The notes: a model not told the origin generated them from the letters alone. DNA of 64,000 nt from Apostichopus japonicus (GCF_037975245.1 NC_092579.1:14182678-14246677); one strand, 5' to 3'; positions 21,300 to 35,700 are shown, numbered from the stretch's first letter. Numbers and translations: made by a program.

Positions 21300-23280
21300 C
21301 AACAAAGCTTCAAAACAGGTGATAATACAATACTTCCACTGGTAGCATTCATGGAGGTTTCAAACAGGTATTTGACACCACTGAGGGTAAAGCAGCATGG
21401 GCCATTTGTATTGGTCACAAATTACTCTAGTACACATGTGTTCTGGTGTTCTGCATGATAAAACCTTGAAACTAAAAAACGTAAATTAGCAAAAAAAGCC
21501 AGCCATTCTTTTTTATTATTTTTTGGGTGAAACATATTTTCAATACTATCCTTGATCACTTCTACAGCTCTGTATGTTACATTCAGTTGTAAGTTACACC
21601 TTTCTATTCTTACCGAGCCATGTAACATCCACACAGAAGGTGTTAATGTCAGACAACAATGTGAAAAAAGAAATTGCAATTCAATGATAATAATTAGAGA
21701 GTTACACATTTTGTGCAATACAGAAAATAAATACCTAACTAAATGCCTACCCTCAAAATAGCATTAAACTGACAATTTCCAACAAAAAAGTCATATCAAC
21801 TCATAATTAAATAAATGAAAAAATATCCATAAATCCATTGAAAAATCTACAAATGGTTTGTTTCAAATACTGGTTTAAGATTTTTTTTGCACGTGAGATT
21901 TAAAGGTCCCAATGGGCAACCCTGAGTTGGCCAGTATCACCATGTTTAGGTATTAGAGTACCTTAGTTCGATTCAGGGAATATATTTAGTTCTCAAATTC
22001 TGTAAATGCATTTCTGAAGCCTCTGTCCCTTACAAACTACTTTGGTTCCTGTGTTCAAAAACTGTGACACAGCTGTACACTTGTAATAGCAATCTACCTG
22101 TATTGCATAGCATTTTGCGATACATTACCCGACAAATAACTCCCCAGACATTTTCCTTTGACCATTTGGGCAAATTCTGAAGCAAAAATACAACTAAAAT
22201 TCTTGTGCATGCTATAGAAATACCTGATTACAGCTATTCAAGTAAACAAACAAACCATGCATTCTTCTTTGACACCAGTAAAGATTAGAATCTGAGATGA
22301 TAATAGCATGCTAACTGTACCATTGTATAGATGAAATCAACCAATGCTGCTGGCATTCTGCCAACATGATGACGTGTCATTTGCTATGTTAATTTACCTG
22401 CAAATTTATATTAATCATCAGTTTTCTTGATTGGATTTCTCAGTGCATGCGAGTTAATTCAAGCAACTTGGTTTGTATTATTCAAAACTCAATTTTAAGA
22501 CGGCAAAATACAGCTGGGCTAAAAATCTTGTCAGTAACTTAAAATAAATAATGATTTATTTCTTAAATTAATAAATACTGAAAAGCCTTCCACAGATTCC
22601 ACTTTCAATTCCATGGGAGAGGGAAGAGAGAGAGAGTGGGGGGAGGAAGGTAGGGGGGGGGGGTAATACTTGAGTAATCTATTCTGGTCAACTTTATTAT
22701 TGAGTAATATGGGGTTCAGAATTACAAGAGGAATTCTAATCTGTCAAGTGCCCATTAAAATAACTCTGTTTTTGTTCTTTACCAAACATTGGCATAATGC
22801 ATTCAATATCTGTACCAAACATGTCACTTATAAAATCCATATATTTACAGGTTTGAAATTATCTCAGATATCAAAGCAGATCACTATAACACTGTATGGG
22901 CTAAAAAGGATTTTACAATCAATTGTGTATATTTCATAAATTAAAATGATAATCTGATAAACTGTTCTGTTTACATCCACTGAGTAAGTAAATTGGAAAT
23001 CCAAAAGATCGATCAATTACATACCGGTTATACAGTAAGTCTCTTACTGTATAGATTGCATTAACTTGACACACAAAAATGCACACACATACAAACCTAT
23101 CAAGGCTGTAATATATACACGCAAGAGAACAGATTTAGATATTGAATTAGTTCTAGCCTCATAGTAGTCTTAGTGTACACCCTAAGATACATCGTTTCTC
23201 TTGTTTCCAGTTTTTAACTTTGTTCGACAAATACAGGTAACTATCAGACTTGTAACATCTCCATGTTATACACACTCATT
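21300..23280. other. No gene seen
   Basis: AT-rich DNA, a G run near 22650, and no exon with paired splice sites and a codable frame. The 98-codon minus frame at 21422-21718 overlaps a plus frame and shows no known motif. The stretch could be intron or 3' flank of the gene ending at 20871. Confidence 0.5.
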
Positions 23281-23296
23281 AAAGTACGATTGACAC

Positions 23297-23394
23297 TCCT
23301 CCTTCCCACACCTCCTTCCAGCACCTCCTTCCTGCACCTCCTTCCCACTTCTCCTTCCCACATCAACTTCCCACACTTCCTTCCACGAGGAATT
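23297..23394. repeat. 13-bp pyrimidine-rich tandem repeat
   Basis: About seven copies of CACCTCCTTCCCA and variants run in tandem. The plus strand is almost pure pyrimidine with spaced CA. Confidence 0.85.
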
Positions 23395-25490
23395 TGTCTA
23401 ATCATGTAACTTTATCATAATCACATCCAGTTGCGGATTGCAGGAAATTCTTTTGATGTGATTTTCATTCCAAAATTTTCTTCAACATATTAACATTCAA
23501 GAATGGTATGCGTGAAATTAGCGTGTGGATACCAGGACTCGATGAGGATAAGGTCGTAAAATGAGGAGGGTGCTGTTGTGGTTTACACAAAAGACAAAAT
23601 TGTTAGTGTACCTTCCTACTAAGTTTAGACCTATAGCAGCAGTCTGCAATGATTTGTGTTAATTTTGATCAATATTCTTTGATCCTATCCCACACTAAAC
23701 CCACAAAGTTAACAATGTGCAGTTTAAATTGCTTGCAGTGTGTTTTAGTTTGCAAAAAATGAAGGATTGTCGGTTGCAAAACTTGACGAGCAAAACACAA
23801 GAAGCTGCTATATAACATTCATAGCAAGCATTGATACCTTTACTTAAAAACAAGAAAATAAAAGAAGAGGTTGCATTCTACAGAGAGTGATGACATCAAA
23901 TTTTCATTCTGGTCTTTCCTTTGTTTTACAAGAAAAACAAAAATACTTACAAATGCAAATAAAGAGGAATAAAAGGAATGCCTTACAAAGTCTTTATGCC
24001 CCTCAAATTATCACCATGATCAAGAAAACATGCAGGCCAAGGTCACCCAGTTGGGACAAACTTTTATAAACTGTTCTTTCTTATCATGCTTAAGTGCACT
24101 GGTACTGCTAGTATGAGCAGTATGAATATCATTTTTCTATTCAGAAAAAAGGTTAGGAACTGTTCATACTGTCAATACACGCGTTATTTGAAGCGTGATA
24201 TGAGAGGAAAGTACGACTGTTTATTAGTATTAGAAAATTGTCCATACTGGCTGGCCTGCAATACATATAACGTGCATTGATTGAAAAGTTGACCTCCAAT
24301 GCTGATGATACCTACACAGTATCTAAATCTACTGTATATATATGACCACTGTGTTCTTACAGTATACTGTACACCGTATGAGGATGGATGACTCCCAAAC
24401 TATATCGGGCACGAGCAATCACAGAGTGGTGGTGCTTGCTATGACTCTTACGTAGTAATGGTTTTACTAACTGACATACTTAAATGATGGATTAGATGTC
24501 TTCAAAGACAAGAACTTTGACTTTGCACAGATTGTTTTATGCCACAATTTCACGGAAGATACCTTTCCGATGTAGTACTAGAGAACAAAAGCTTTTTGAT
24601 AAAGCAGGTTTCAAGGAATTTGGGCAAGAGTGTCCTGCCTATTAGCATAATTTTTTTCTTATATTTCAAATTTCTTATTGTATTATAACGAATTTAATGA
24701 TTACACAAAATTTTTGCCTGAATCGAAAAGGCATGTCAAAATTCTTGATATTTTGCTTAACAGTAATCAAAGTGACTCACTTGTGAAGTTTATCATGAAA
24801 TTAAGTTTCTTCTCAATGCATTAACTATCTCAAAATATTCATCATATATTGATCGATTACTATTCTAAGGTGTTTCGTGACAACTGTGAAGTTGATTACT
24901 GACGGCCTAATTAATGGGAAGATATCCTAATTCTCTCCTATGACTCTACTGGTCCTCAACTGCGATCCGTTTGGGATATAATAATCTGACCACAAATAAA
25001 CTGATCATGAGTTCGATGTGAATAAAGTCAGTGTCACTGTTAAAACTAATAAATTGTATAAAATTTGTATTCTTTCTGCTGGTTAAAGACATACAATGCA
25101 GATGATACTTATATACAGCTACCAATGTCTATGGAACGTTCCTTGGATTACATTACAAAATCTCTTATAAAGTGATAAAAAAAAAAAACCAACAGAAAGA
25201 AATGCATGCGATTTCTTCCCTTACATCAGTATTTGATGATCTGCCTTGTGCTATTAAAATGAAAGGCAGGACAGTGCACTGATTTTCCAGTTTGGTCCAT
25301 GTGTTAAATATATTATCTAATGGCATTACATGTGACATGGTCTGAAATGAATTGAAATTAGCGTGGAAAGAGATCACCAGTCCTCCCCCTCCTACCCCCA
25401 CCCACACATCCCACCCCTCCAAGAAAAAGAGAAGGAAAAAAGAGGGTGGATTTTGGCATGCAGAGAAAAGACAAGTTATAATGACCTAGC

Positions 25491-25532
25491 TTAAAAGCTT
25501 GCATCTTTCTCAATGGTCTCCTTAATAAGGAC
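25491..25532 (-). other. Candidate terminal exon (weak)
   Basis: On the minus strand a long pyrimidine tract and TTTCTCTGCAG acceptor precede GTCCTTATTAAGG, which reads VLIKETIEKDASF and then TAA. The splice site is good but 13 residues are too few to judge, and the upstream partner is uncertain: a 33-base candidate with a GTAAGT donor ending near 25669 would fit in phase 0. It could be an alternative last exon of the gene ending at 20871, or chance. Confidence 0.2.
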
Positions 25533-28500
25533 CTGCAGAGAAAGCAGGCAGAAACAAAGAGAATCAAGTAATATGGTAGTAATGTACGAAAAGAAGCCCA
25601 GGGTTTTGAGAGGGGCACTCATCTGTCTTCGTTCATAGGAAAGGTCTCGAATCAATCTGAAACTTACAGCAGGTCTGTGCATTATAAATGAACTTAAAGA
25701 CTGTTTTATTCATTTACCGATGTTCCTTTTTAAAATCATTGAAGATTAACATATATATCAAAACAAATGAAACACAAATGGTCTCTGAAGATATTAAATT
25801 AAAATGTCCGTTTTGCTGATTACAAATGGACATTTAAAACTTTTGGAGGAATATGAAACACAGCGATAACTTCCACTTGATGTAGCTTCACCATACGGAC
25901 GCAAAATTTTAATTTAATTGCACGTAAACTTGCTTAAATATTAATTAGTGAACATAAAGACAGCAGAAAAGAACAGAAAAAAAGAGTCCAATATGAAAAG
26001 GACAAGTACAAAGCAACCCTGTTTGGGCTCGTCTGGGCAAATTCCTCCGAGACAACAAAATTTCTGTTAGGACCGTGACCAAAATCAGCTTTATATGTTG
26101 TCTGGCAGAGGGCTAGTTGTTTCATTGTACGTAACTACATGTATCCCAAAAGTAGGTAAAATGTTAAATAGGCATCACCCTCCCTCACTGTGGATCGAGA
26201 TACTGAAACAACACAAAAATGGTGATAGGCCCATGAACCACCCAAAAGGCAAATTTCCTGGCCCAAAGCTGGTGTTCTTTACACCAGCCCTACACATCAT
26301 CGCTAAAGTGTTCAAAATTATTCAATTCTTACTAATTTTGTAGACTTTATATTGGTAAATTTTTTTTTCGGACAACCAAATTTGCTATTCCTGAGACAAC
26401 AAAAGCATAAGACCTGGTTGTCCGAGGGACCACCAGAAAAAAATCCTTGAAAATATGCCCTGGGGCTTGTGATAATTACTCTATCCATTAGAACGAATGA
26501 ATGATGGCAGGATGTCTGGACTATGGTTAGTAATTTATCATAGTTCCATGCAATACAAGTTCAATTTGCACTACATATATTTAACAATTAAAATAATAAA
26601 ATGTCACAGAATACAGTCATGGGCTATGTATGACTGACCAGAAAATAGTGGATCAGGAATTTTGCATTTTTAGAAAACTAAACAGCAGCAGGTGAAAATT
26701 CAAAGTCAATGAATAGCGTTTATAAGTCCTGTGCTACATGACAATCCAATAATCTTCTGGGAAGTCAGAATAGAAAGTTTTCTAAACTTTTTAAAGCATG
26801 CAGAGATATACTGTATGACAGAAATTGCTGCAAAAACAATATGGAATGGTTCTTGGTTCATCTATTATTTTTATATTTGTAAGCACTCATTCAAAGAGAA
26901 TTAAATTAAACAGCAACATTTTTTTTTTTTTTAGCAATCACAAGGAAAAAAAAAAAACCAAGGGAGAAGAGAACTTGGTACAACATAAAATCATGATAGG
27001 TGGCAGTTTTTGAAACACTTTTGGTAGGGAAAATTTAGTGAATTCCCTTAAAGTGATGACATGACAAAAGTAATGGTCAGATGTCCTGCAATGTTACAAA
27101 CTTGACAACTGCAGCAAATCAGATCAGAAAGGTTATATGTTAATTTATCAGCATTTATTAATGATGGCTTAATGGTGGGTTTATAATAGAAAGATATACT
27201 GTAATGTACATGACAAGGTTAACTGTAACACTATAATCCACCAAAATTTCCACCGAGATTGAGACAAAATTTAGGCAGAATGTTACCCATAGTAAGCCTA
27301 ACAAATGTAACCCTTGCCAAGTCTGCTGAACCATACTTAACGTTAAATGAGGGCGACATTCAACGACCCATGAACCCCCAATCATGAAAAGCTGGTGCCA
27401 TAACTTTATTTCTGCCATTAACTTTGTCTCACAATCCTTAGAAACATTACTTGCAGAAGTCATGATATCATATATTAAAGATAAAAGTGTTCAAATTTGT
27501 ATTCAACATTTCTAGACTAAGCTTCAAAATTTGAGGACTTTTAATTCCTAGAAAATAGTTTTTTATAGTGTTTGCTATTTTTGTCAGACTTTCCAGACCA
27601 TGTGGAAACCATGGTTTTATGAGGTTTGGAGACACCCTAACAAAATGAGTTTTGACCCCTTCAAAGAATTCATCTCAATACTAGTCCTTATTTACCATTT
27701 GAAACTGTTAAACATATATATATATAGCTTATATCAATAAGGCACCCTTCAATCTAAACCTATGTATATATTGCTTAATGAGAGAATTGTCTGGTTTCTC
27801 ATAAAATCATTTAACAGTTCATTTAGCTTCACCGAAAAAGGTTTAACTTTTATCATCTATAAGTGTTAAAACCACAATGGTTCTGTTTACTCTCTTTTTC
27901 TTTGCATGTAAACTATAAAAGTAAACTTGATGAAGGAAACAACATTCCAAATTACTTCATTTGAATAGATTGTGTGTGAATTGTATGCCTTATACATACA
28001 TGTTGAAGAATATTATTGAAACTTTCAGTGATTCTAGAAAGAAAGGGGAAACCCCCCCCCCAAAAAAAAAAAAAAAAAAAACCAACAAGAACATAAACTG
28101 GCTCCATTTAAGATGTTGCCTTGAATAAAGTAACTATTGATCTTGCTTAAAGCTATGCAAATTTTGTGAAGAGAAAACAACCTTGATGTGTCTGAAGGCT
28201 TTCAAGGATTATGCGCTGCATGTTCTATCTGTATGGCACGTTATGAATTGATAATTTGTCATTATGACTCGTTATGAATCATGATCAGTCATCTCATTAT
28301 AGAAATGGAAATGTTTATGAAGAGCTAGAAAAAACAAATTTTCAACACTTTTATAAAATTACCTCAGATTCAATGTTTCCACTAAATTTTGGCAGTCAAA
28401 GTGTGCAGAAAACTTCATGTGGTACAACTGTTTATAGTTTCAAAATGTATGCATGACATGTAAAGTTCATGAGTATAGGCAAATTTGAAACCTGATAGCC

Positions 28501-28718
28501 ACTTTTACTTTTACTTAACTTATTATGAAAGCTGGTAGTTGCAAAATTATTGAGTGAACACAAACGCTTGTTAGAAGGAACGTTGTTCTATACATCTTTT
28601 CTTTACACCACAGTGATTAGCAATGCTACCATTCACAGAAAAATGTGTATAACTATTGCCTGATTTAATGATATATCCTGATCCTAGCAGGATCTTCACT
28701 AAAGGCAAAAGTTGGGCC

Positions 28719-28754
28719 TTTGAAGAAGATCCTAGCAGGATCGAAAAACGTCAC
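28719..28754 (+). repeat. Hammerhead-like CGAAAAACGTC motif, copy 2
   Basis: CTTTGAAGAAGATCCTAGCA then GGATCGAAAAACGTC. Here the internal stem is perfect (GATCCT-AGC-AGGATC). A second GATCCTAGCAGGATC hairpin lies about 40 bases upstream (28680-28694). Compare 20748-20785. The core has extra A residues and would not be expected to cleave. Confidence 0.45.
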
Positions 28755-29466
28755 GCTCTCTAACTGACTACATTTACCTACACAGGCTATTTTCAGGCTC
28801 TCTATCTAACTACATAATTTACCTACTGTACACATGCTATTTTCAGTAGAGAAGCAGTTTGCTAAAAAAGGAACAAAAATCAGATAGACTCATTTAGTAA
28901 TGAGGCATTGTGATGGAAGTTAATATGGTATCCAGTAAGAGGAAATTGGCATTTTCTTGATGAGGCTATTATTTATTTTGTTAATTTATCACTTGACTTT
29001 CTACATCTACAATGTTTTTGTGTTAAATGTCAGTCATCTGAAATGCTGTAACCTCAGATAAAAAACAGACATCTGCATGTGATGAACCATTTTCTATCAT
29101 TCTTACCTTTTCTATAAGTTATGATACTTCGCTGGATTCCTCAAATAAGTTTCTTTGATAATTAAATTACAAAAAATTCCTTAATCTCGTACCCAATTTA
29201 ATTAATGTTAGACTGAATAAAACACATACAGAAGATGTCTAGGTTAGTATCGACTCCTTCCTTCATCTTGTAGGGACATAAGGTTTGTTAATTTATTTTA
29301 TACAGTAAAATGTACTCAATACTGCCCAAGACATACTCACACCAAAAACCTATCAGCTAAAAAAAAAATATGCTGCCACACATCTCTGTACGTATTGGAG
29401 CATAGCTTACATCTTTGTTGCTGATTGCTAAGAATTAAAACTCTAAACAGAAGTTTTCTAGTTGTG

Positions 29467-29472
29467 TTTATT
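29467..29472 (-). terminator. Possible GNPTG polyadenylation signal
   Basis: AATAAA on the minus strand, about 240 bases after the proposed TAA at 29716-29714. It depends on the proposed last exon being correct. Confidence 0.35.
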
Positions 29473-29540
29473 ACAACTAGTACCCCATTTTGATACAAAC
29501 ATCACAGCATAGAAGTGGATAGATAGTGGGTGGCCATCAA

Positions 29541-29680
29541 GTTAGTGGCTCAGTTGGTAGAGAGCAAAGGGCTCCAATGCATTTCAGCCAATAACCTTCT
29601 GCTTGGTCAACACTGCATTACTATACTCTGAAACTGTAGCAAGCTATAGTAATGTGACCAAATAGGATTCGACCCACCAA
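29541..29680 (+). other. tRNA-like head with distant B box, relic
   Basis: AGTGGCTCAGTTGGTAGAGA (about 29544-29563) is a near-perfect tRNA D-arm/A-box, but no anticodon or T arm follows at tRNA spacing. The nearest B-box-like motif, GATTCGACCC, is about 110 bases away. I read it as a decayed tRNA-derived repeat, not a tRNA gene. Confidence 0.35.
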
Positions 29681-29713
29681 TTCTTTGTTCTTATGTGGTG
29701 TAATTCAACAGAC

Positions 29714-32700
29714 TTAAAGTGTTAGCCTCACAGCTTGATAGACTGAGGAGCTTAGACACAATTGCCACACCCTGAGAGAGGGGCACAGACATCATTGCCA
29801 CACCCTGAGAGAGGGCACAGATATGATTGCCACACCTGAGAGTGGGGCACAGAGATTGCAACACCCTGAGAGAGGGGCACAGACATGATTGCCACACCCT
29901 GAGAGAGGGGCACAGACATGATTGCCACACCCTGAGAGGGGCACAGACATCATTGCCACACCCTGAGAGAGGGGCACAGACATCATTGAGAGAGGGGGCA
30001 CATACATCATTGCCACACCCTGAGAGAGGGGCACAGACATCATTGCCACACCCTGAGAGAGGGGGCACATACATCATTGCCACACCCTGAGAGAGGGGCA
30101 CAGACATCTTTGCCATACCCTGAGAGAGGGGCACAGACATGATTGGCATATCCTGAGAGAGGGGCACATACATTATTGTCACACCCTGAGAGAGGGGCAC
30201 ATACATCATTGCAACACCCTGAGAGAGGGGCACAGACATCATTGCCACACCCTGAGATAGGGGCACAGACATCATTGATAGAGGGGGCACATACACCATT
30301 GCCACACCCTGAGAGAGGGGGCACATACATCATTGCCACACCCTGAGAGAGGGGCACAGACATCATTGCCATACCCTGAGAGAGGGGCACAAACATCATT
30401 GGCATATCCTGAGAGAGGGGCACATACATAATTGTCACACCCTGAGAGAGGGGCACATACATCATTGCCACACCCTGAGAGAGGGGCACATACATCATTG
30501 CCACACCCTGAGATAGAGGCACAAACATCATTGATAGAGGGGGCACATACACCATTGTCACACCCTGAGAGAGGGGGCACATACATCATTGCCACACCCT
30601 GAGAGAGGGGAACAGACATTATTGCCACACCCTGAGAGAGGGGCACAGACATTATTGCCACACCCTGAGAGAGGGGCACAGACATCATTGCCACACCCTG
30701 AGAGAGGGGCACATACATCATTGCAACACCCTGAGAGAGGGGCACATACATCATTGCCACACCCTGAGAGAGGGGCACATACATCATTGCCACACCCTGA
30801 GAGAGGGGCACAGACATCATTGCCACACTCTGAGAGAGGGGCACAGACATGATTGCCACACCCTGAGACAGGGGCACTTACGTCATTGCCATACCCTGAA
30901 GGAGGGGCACAGACATCATTGCCATACCCTGAGAGTAAACTACTCACCATTAGCTTCATCATGAGCACCATTGTTAACATCCTCCGCTGTGATAATGCCT
31001 CTGAGTCTCTCCACTTCTTGTAGCAGGTTGTTGTAGGACTGTTATTAGATATAAAACATTCCATTAACTCTAAAACAAACAACTAGCATTCTATGGTGTC
31101 ACAGTCAGTTACTAGGACCCACTCTTTGAGTCTTCACAAAACTCACTAAGCATAAATGAGATGATGAGAATTAGAATAAATTAGACTTCATCCCACCATT
31201 TCTCTGGGTACCCTGATGGACCATGGGCCCTTAACCATCTGGAACCCCCTGGTTGGGCAATCAGAAGTTAAAGCTGTTGCTTTGGTTGGGCTTTAACTTC
31301 ATGTTGCATTTACAATGTCATGTACTACCCACACACATATCTCCATACACCTAAATAAAACTAGCACATTTATTATATTTCTAACCATGTGTCTACTGTA
31401 AATTAGTAAGCTATCAACCTCTAAACCAAAGTTATAATTATTTGGCAAACCTTTCTCAAACTTTAGTATAATTTAATTACTGATGGTGCCATTTCGGTAG
31501 ACTAAATCCCTGCTCTCCCAACTTTGTCTTCGTCGACCCATGTTGTGATTTCCCACGGCTAACTGCGAACTATCAAATTCTAAGGCCTAAAATCACCCAA
31601 TCTATACTCCCTGGTGAATATGATTAAACTCCACATTGACCTAATTTTACTCTGAGTTTCTTAGCTATGATTTTCTACAATTTAAGAGGATTTCTTGACA
31701 TTCGGGAGCTATTTAAAACATAGGGTGTTACAAGGACATTACATCGCACGTGACTACGATGTCATCACTGGGCATAACGTGTACAAGGCTGAAACGACCA
31801 TTATGACACAGCGTAGGAGCCTGTTGTTTGGACTGGCAGCATACCATTCGGGTAGGTTATACCAGGCCAATGGGATATTTAAGGTTGAAACACTTCAGAC
31901 ACAGAGACAACCATGCCAGTGAGAAAATTTACAACCAAGTTCTAACTGAAACATTGTACTACTCTGCTCAATTCATCTTGTTCTTCGCAACACAGTTCCT
32001 TGGCAATCCATTTTTGACATCACAATCCATAATTTGAGAAGTGTGGGACTTTATAGGCGACAGATTATCTTTCCCGCTCAGACACCTAACCATAAGACAC
32101 TCTGTGTAGTACTGACCAGATTGTAGCAGAGTAATAACCCAAAGTGCAGCTTCAAGCTAGATGTTAAACACTCAGCATTGTATTGCCAAATGTTTTTCTT
32201 CCTGTGAGAGATCTCAAGCTAGGAAGATCACTTCAAAACTGTTTTCAATCAACTGTTTAAAAAAAAAAAAAAAAAAAAAAAAACACTAGAACGTAGAGCA
32301 AACTAATCAAATCATTGTTACCTCCTGACAAGTATCAACATTCTCAAATTTTGTTTCTCCTGCCAATGGATGTCTGTCATTCTTGGGTACAAAAGTTGGA
32401 TCCATCACAAGGCCAGCTTCTTCAAAGATCTTATGAAGCATTTTATTATAACCCTGCCAAGAAAAAAGGGTAGGAAAACATTAGAAATAGAGAAACAATA
32501 TTTTACAATACTGGGTGAAATATTTTTGATAAACTACTGAATTCATGAACAAGAGTTCATTCATCAGAACGATGGGATCATTTTTTAAATAACTGCAGAT
32601 TAAATGCAAAGTCATGATTCCTCTCTTGGTAAAGAAACATCTGTTCACAAACAAAGGCAAATGCTGTCTGCATTTTGGAACTACTATTTCTAATTTGCTA

Positions 32701-35700
32701 TAGGACACCACCAAACAATCATGATAAGTATACACAGATGGTCACAGAGTGTGTCTCCTGTACAGTAAAAATAAACACAGAAGGACCCCACCCCCCCCCC
32801 CCCACACACACACAAATAGGATTCAATACGCCAGTAGTGTTGGTAGTTAATCAGGAACCGAATTCACAGGTTCTGCTATGATATTACAGATAAAGAAGCG
32901 ATTCCTTTGACAAGTTAGGGTAATTCGAGAAGAGTGGAATGTTGCAACCTGTTGGGAAATCACAAAGCTATTATTTCTGAGTCAGAAATTAGTTCTAAAA
33001 CTCCATCACTGATGATGCGAAGATAATCTAAGCGATCACTAAACATCTGTGCCATAACATATCTTTATGTATTAAGATCAACACAGGCTGGAAGCAGCTA
33101 AGATTAGTGTTACACTTCAAGTGTAATAAAGAGGTACATATTCCAGCTTCTTTATTGCACTGAAACATACAATATAGTCAAGTAAATATATACAGTTTCT
33201 GTAATGTATATATGCAAAATATTACAATTAAAGAGCGTTGGTATCGTTCCTGAATTTAGCATTTAAAAAAATATATATATTAGACATTTCCAAAACAATC
33301 ATACCTGGAGGTGTTGCTTTTCAATTTATTCGTAGATATTGAAGAAAACAGTGATTGTAGATGCATATGACTCTAGATGTGAGAGTTACTCTAGGGGTGT
33401 AATCTATTTCCATAGATCCTAGGTGTGAGAGTTACTCTAGGGGTGTAGGCAAATTCCATAGACACTGAATGTGAGAGTCATACTAGGGGTGTAGGCAAAT
33501 TCCATAAACACTGGACATGAGAGTTACTCCAGGGGTGTAGGCAAATTCCATATACCCTAGGTGTGAGAGTTACTCCAGGGGTGTAGGCAAATTCCATAGA
33601 CACTGAATGTGAGAGTTACTCTAGAGGTGTAGGCAAATTCCATAGGAATTTTCCACAGTAGTTACTTCAGGATGTTGCCGTTGCATGTGATTACCTCAGC
33701 AAGAATAATTCAAGGGTGTGGGTATGGCGGTTAGTTAGGAATGGATGTAGTGTGCTAATACCAGATGCTTCTAGTCTGGTGTCAAGGCCGTCAACTAGTT
33801 TTAATACACGCTATCGTGGAGTCATTAGTAAATCGACTGAGGAGGCAGTAAGGTAAGAGCTAAGAGTTGGAACATAGGCTGACCAACAAGGAAATAAAAT
33901 GCAACTATTTTCCTTAAAAATATGACTTTTTGAAATAGTTTGACAAAGAATCCACAAACCAGGACTGGACACCACAGCCTACATCATGATAAGTGCACAC
34001 ATGGCGTGTGTTGTAAAGTATAAATAAACACAGAGGTTGCACCCCCCCCCCCACAAATTAGGATCCAAAAGGCCAGAAGTGTTGGAAGTTAATCAGGAAC
34101 CAAATTCACAGGTTAGGCTATGATATTTCAGCACTAGCAGAATGTTCAACAAGGCCCATATAGTAATAAAATACCACTATTTGCCTTCAGAATAAGGCAT
34201 GTTGAAATAATTTGACAACATTCCACAAACCGGGACAGGGCCAAGGCCAGGCACATGAAAGATTTCATAACAGCCCACGAAAACACATCATACCAAAAAC
34301 TTGCACTCATCAGGTATGTGGTTCCTTAGGCTTAGGCCTACCCTACACATTGCTCAATGTCAGCACAAAGGAGACGGTTCTCTATGCCTCAACCAATGTT
34401 TCCTCAGGCCCTCAGAGAAAAATAAGTGAGAACCACTACACTAGGTACTCAATTGATCAAACTTACACCAGATCCAAGATATCTATTTCTCATCCAAAGA
34501 AATTTTTAGTTAAAAACAGAGATATCAGTGATTACATTTGACACCTACAAATCCATAACTGGCAGCTTTGTCAACATCCATAATTACATTCAAGCCCAAA
34601 GCAAGAATGGTATGAAGAATAATGGTTTTATTTCAAAATGTGTAGTTTTTGATGACTGATAGTTGGGAATTGTTCATTGATAGGGTTGGGGGGGGGGGGG
34701 GAGGGAAGCTTTGCAATCATGAATTATGGAAATAATTTATTATGGAAATAATGGATTGAACTCATCATGTTGCTACAGGAAGCTTAGCTGGTTGTAATTT
34801 TTATAAAAAATTACATAATTACATTTCTGTACTAAATGTGCATAAACATCTTCTATTTAACCAACACTTTCACTCAAGTGACTATCTTCCAAATGAAGAC
34901 ATTATAAACACACATATACACACTACTAGGGAAGTGTTAATGTTTGGTTTGAGATAGGGACCAGCATAGAATTTCAAAGGAGTCAGAGAGGGGGGGGGGA
35001 GGGGTTTCATAATTCCCCAGACTAAATCAGTTTGTGGTATGAACCTTTATGTTAAGGCCAGAGATTGATCCAAGATTTTTGTAAAGTAGGGAGTGTAGCC
35101 CTGGTGTGAGTTTTAAAAATCTGTGAAATTACATGAAAGTCTCTGGCAACAGCAGAGTACTAAGTCATCCTGGCATATTATTTGAAATTATTTTTGTTTT
35201 TATTTATAATATATAAATATTTTATCTGTAAAAAAAAATATTCTAAAGTAAAAAACAAAATATGTATTTGCTGAGAACTGGAATTCGACACACATTGACT
35301 GATTTAAGTACGTTCCAATTGCACTACACTTTGAGGACAAATAAACAACCAAATTATTAAAAGTTATGTAGATATGTTATAGAGCATGTTCCACGTCACA
35401 TGCCCCTTATTACCATCCCTTTAGCTTCAGTAATGAAGAAACTTAACCAGGGGAAAGCTGTCATCTTCAAACAGCCATACATACAGGTTAAGAACAAGAT
35501 ATTCAGATTGTGTTTCATCTAACAATGTGTATCACATTTGCCTTCCCTGTTAAGTGTCACATTGTCATCTACCAAGGAAATATTACCTTTCAGGTGAGGA
35601 ACTAAACATGGCAGTCACACAGTTGTTGGGATCATATAACGTGCATTTGAAAATGCTATGTGCCATTATAAAAGTGCTTAAGTGGAAATCTTCCTGGCAT

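Larger units (their letters stand above)
23400..29500. other. No gene assembled
   Basis: Apart from the weak exon at 25491-25532 and the repeat at 28719, the stretch holds AT-rich DNA with mononucleotide runs (28058-28081), a perfect 8-bp-stem hairpin GCTGGTGT-TCTTT-ACACCAGC near 26268-26288, and a CGGACAACC..GGTTGTCCG inverted pair near 26370-26425. It may include introns or 3' flank of the partial gene at 20871. Confidence 0.45.

Noticed and set aside
29691..31082. Long minus-strand frames of 174-211 codons with [11 protein letters not shown] repeats
   Set aside because: They are the 33-bp minisatellite read in frames that stay open because the unit is a multiple of three; they lie in the last GNPTG intron and overlap one another in different frames.
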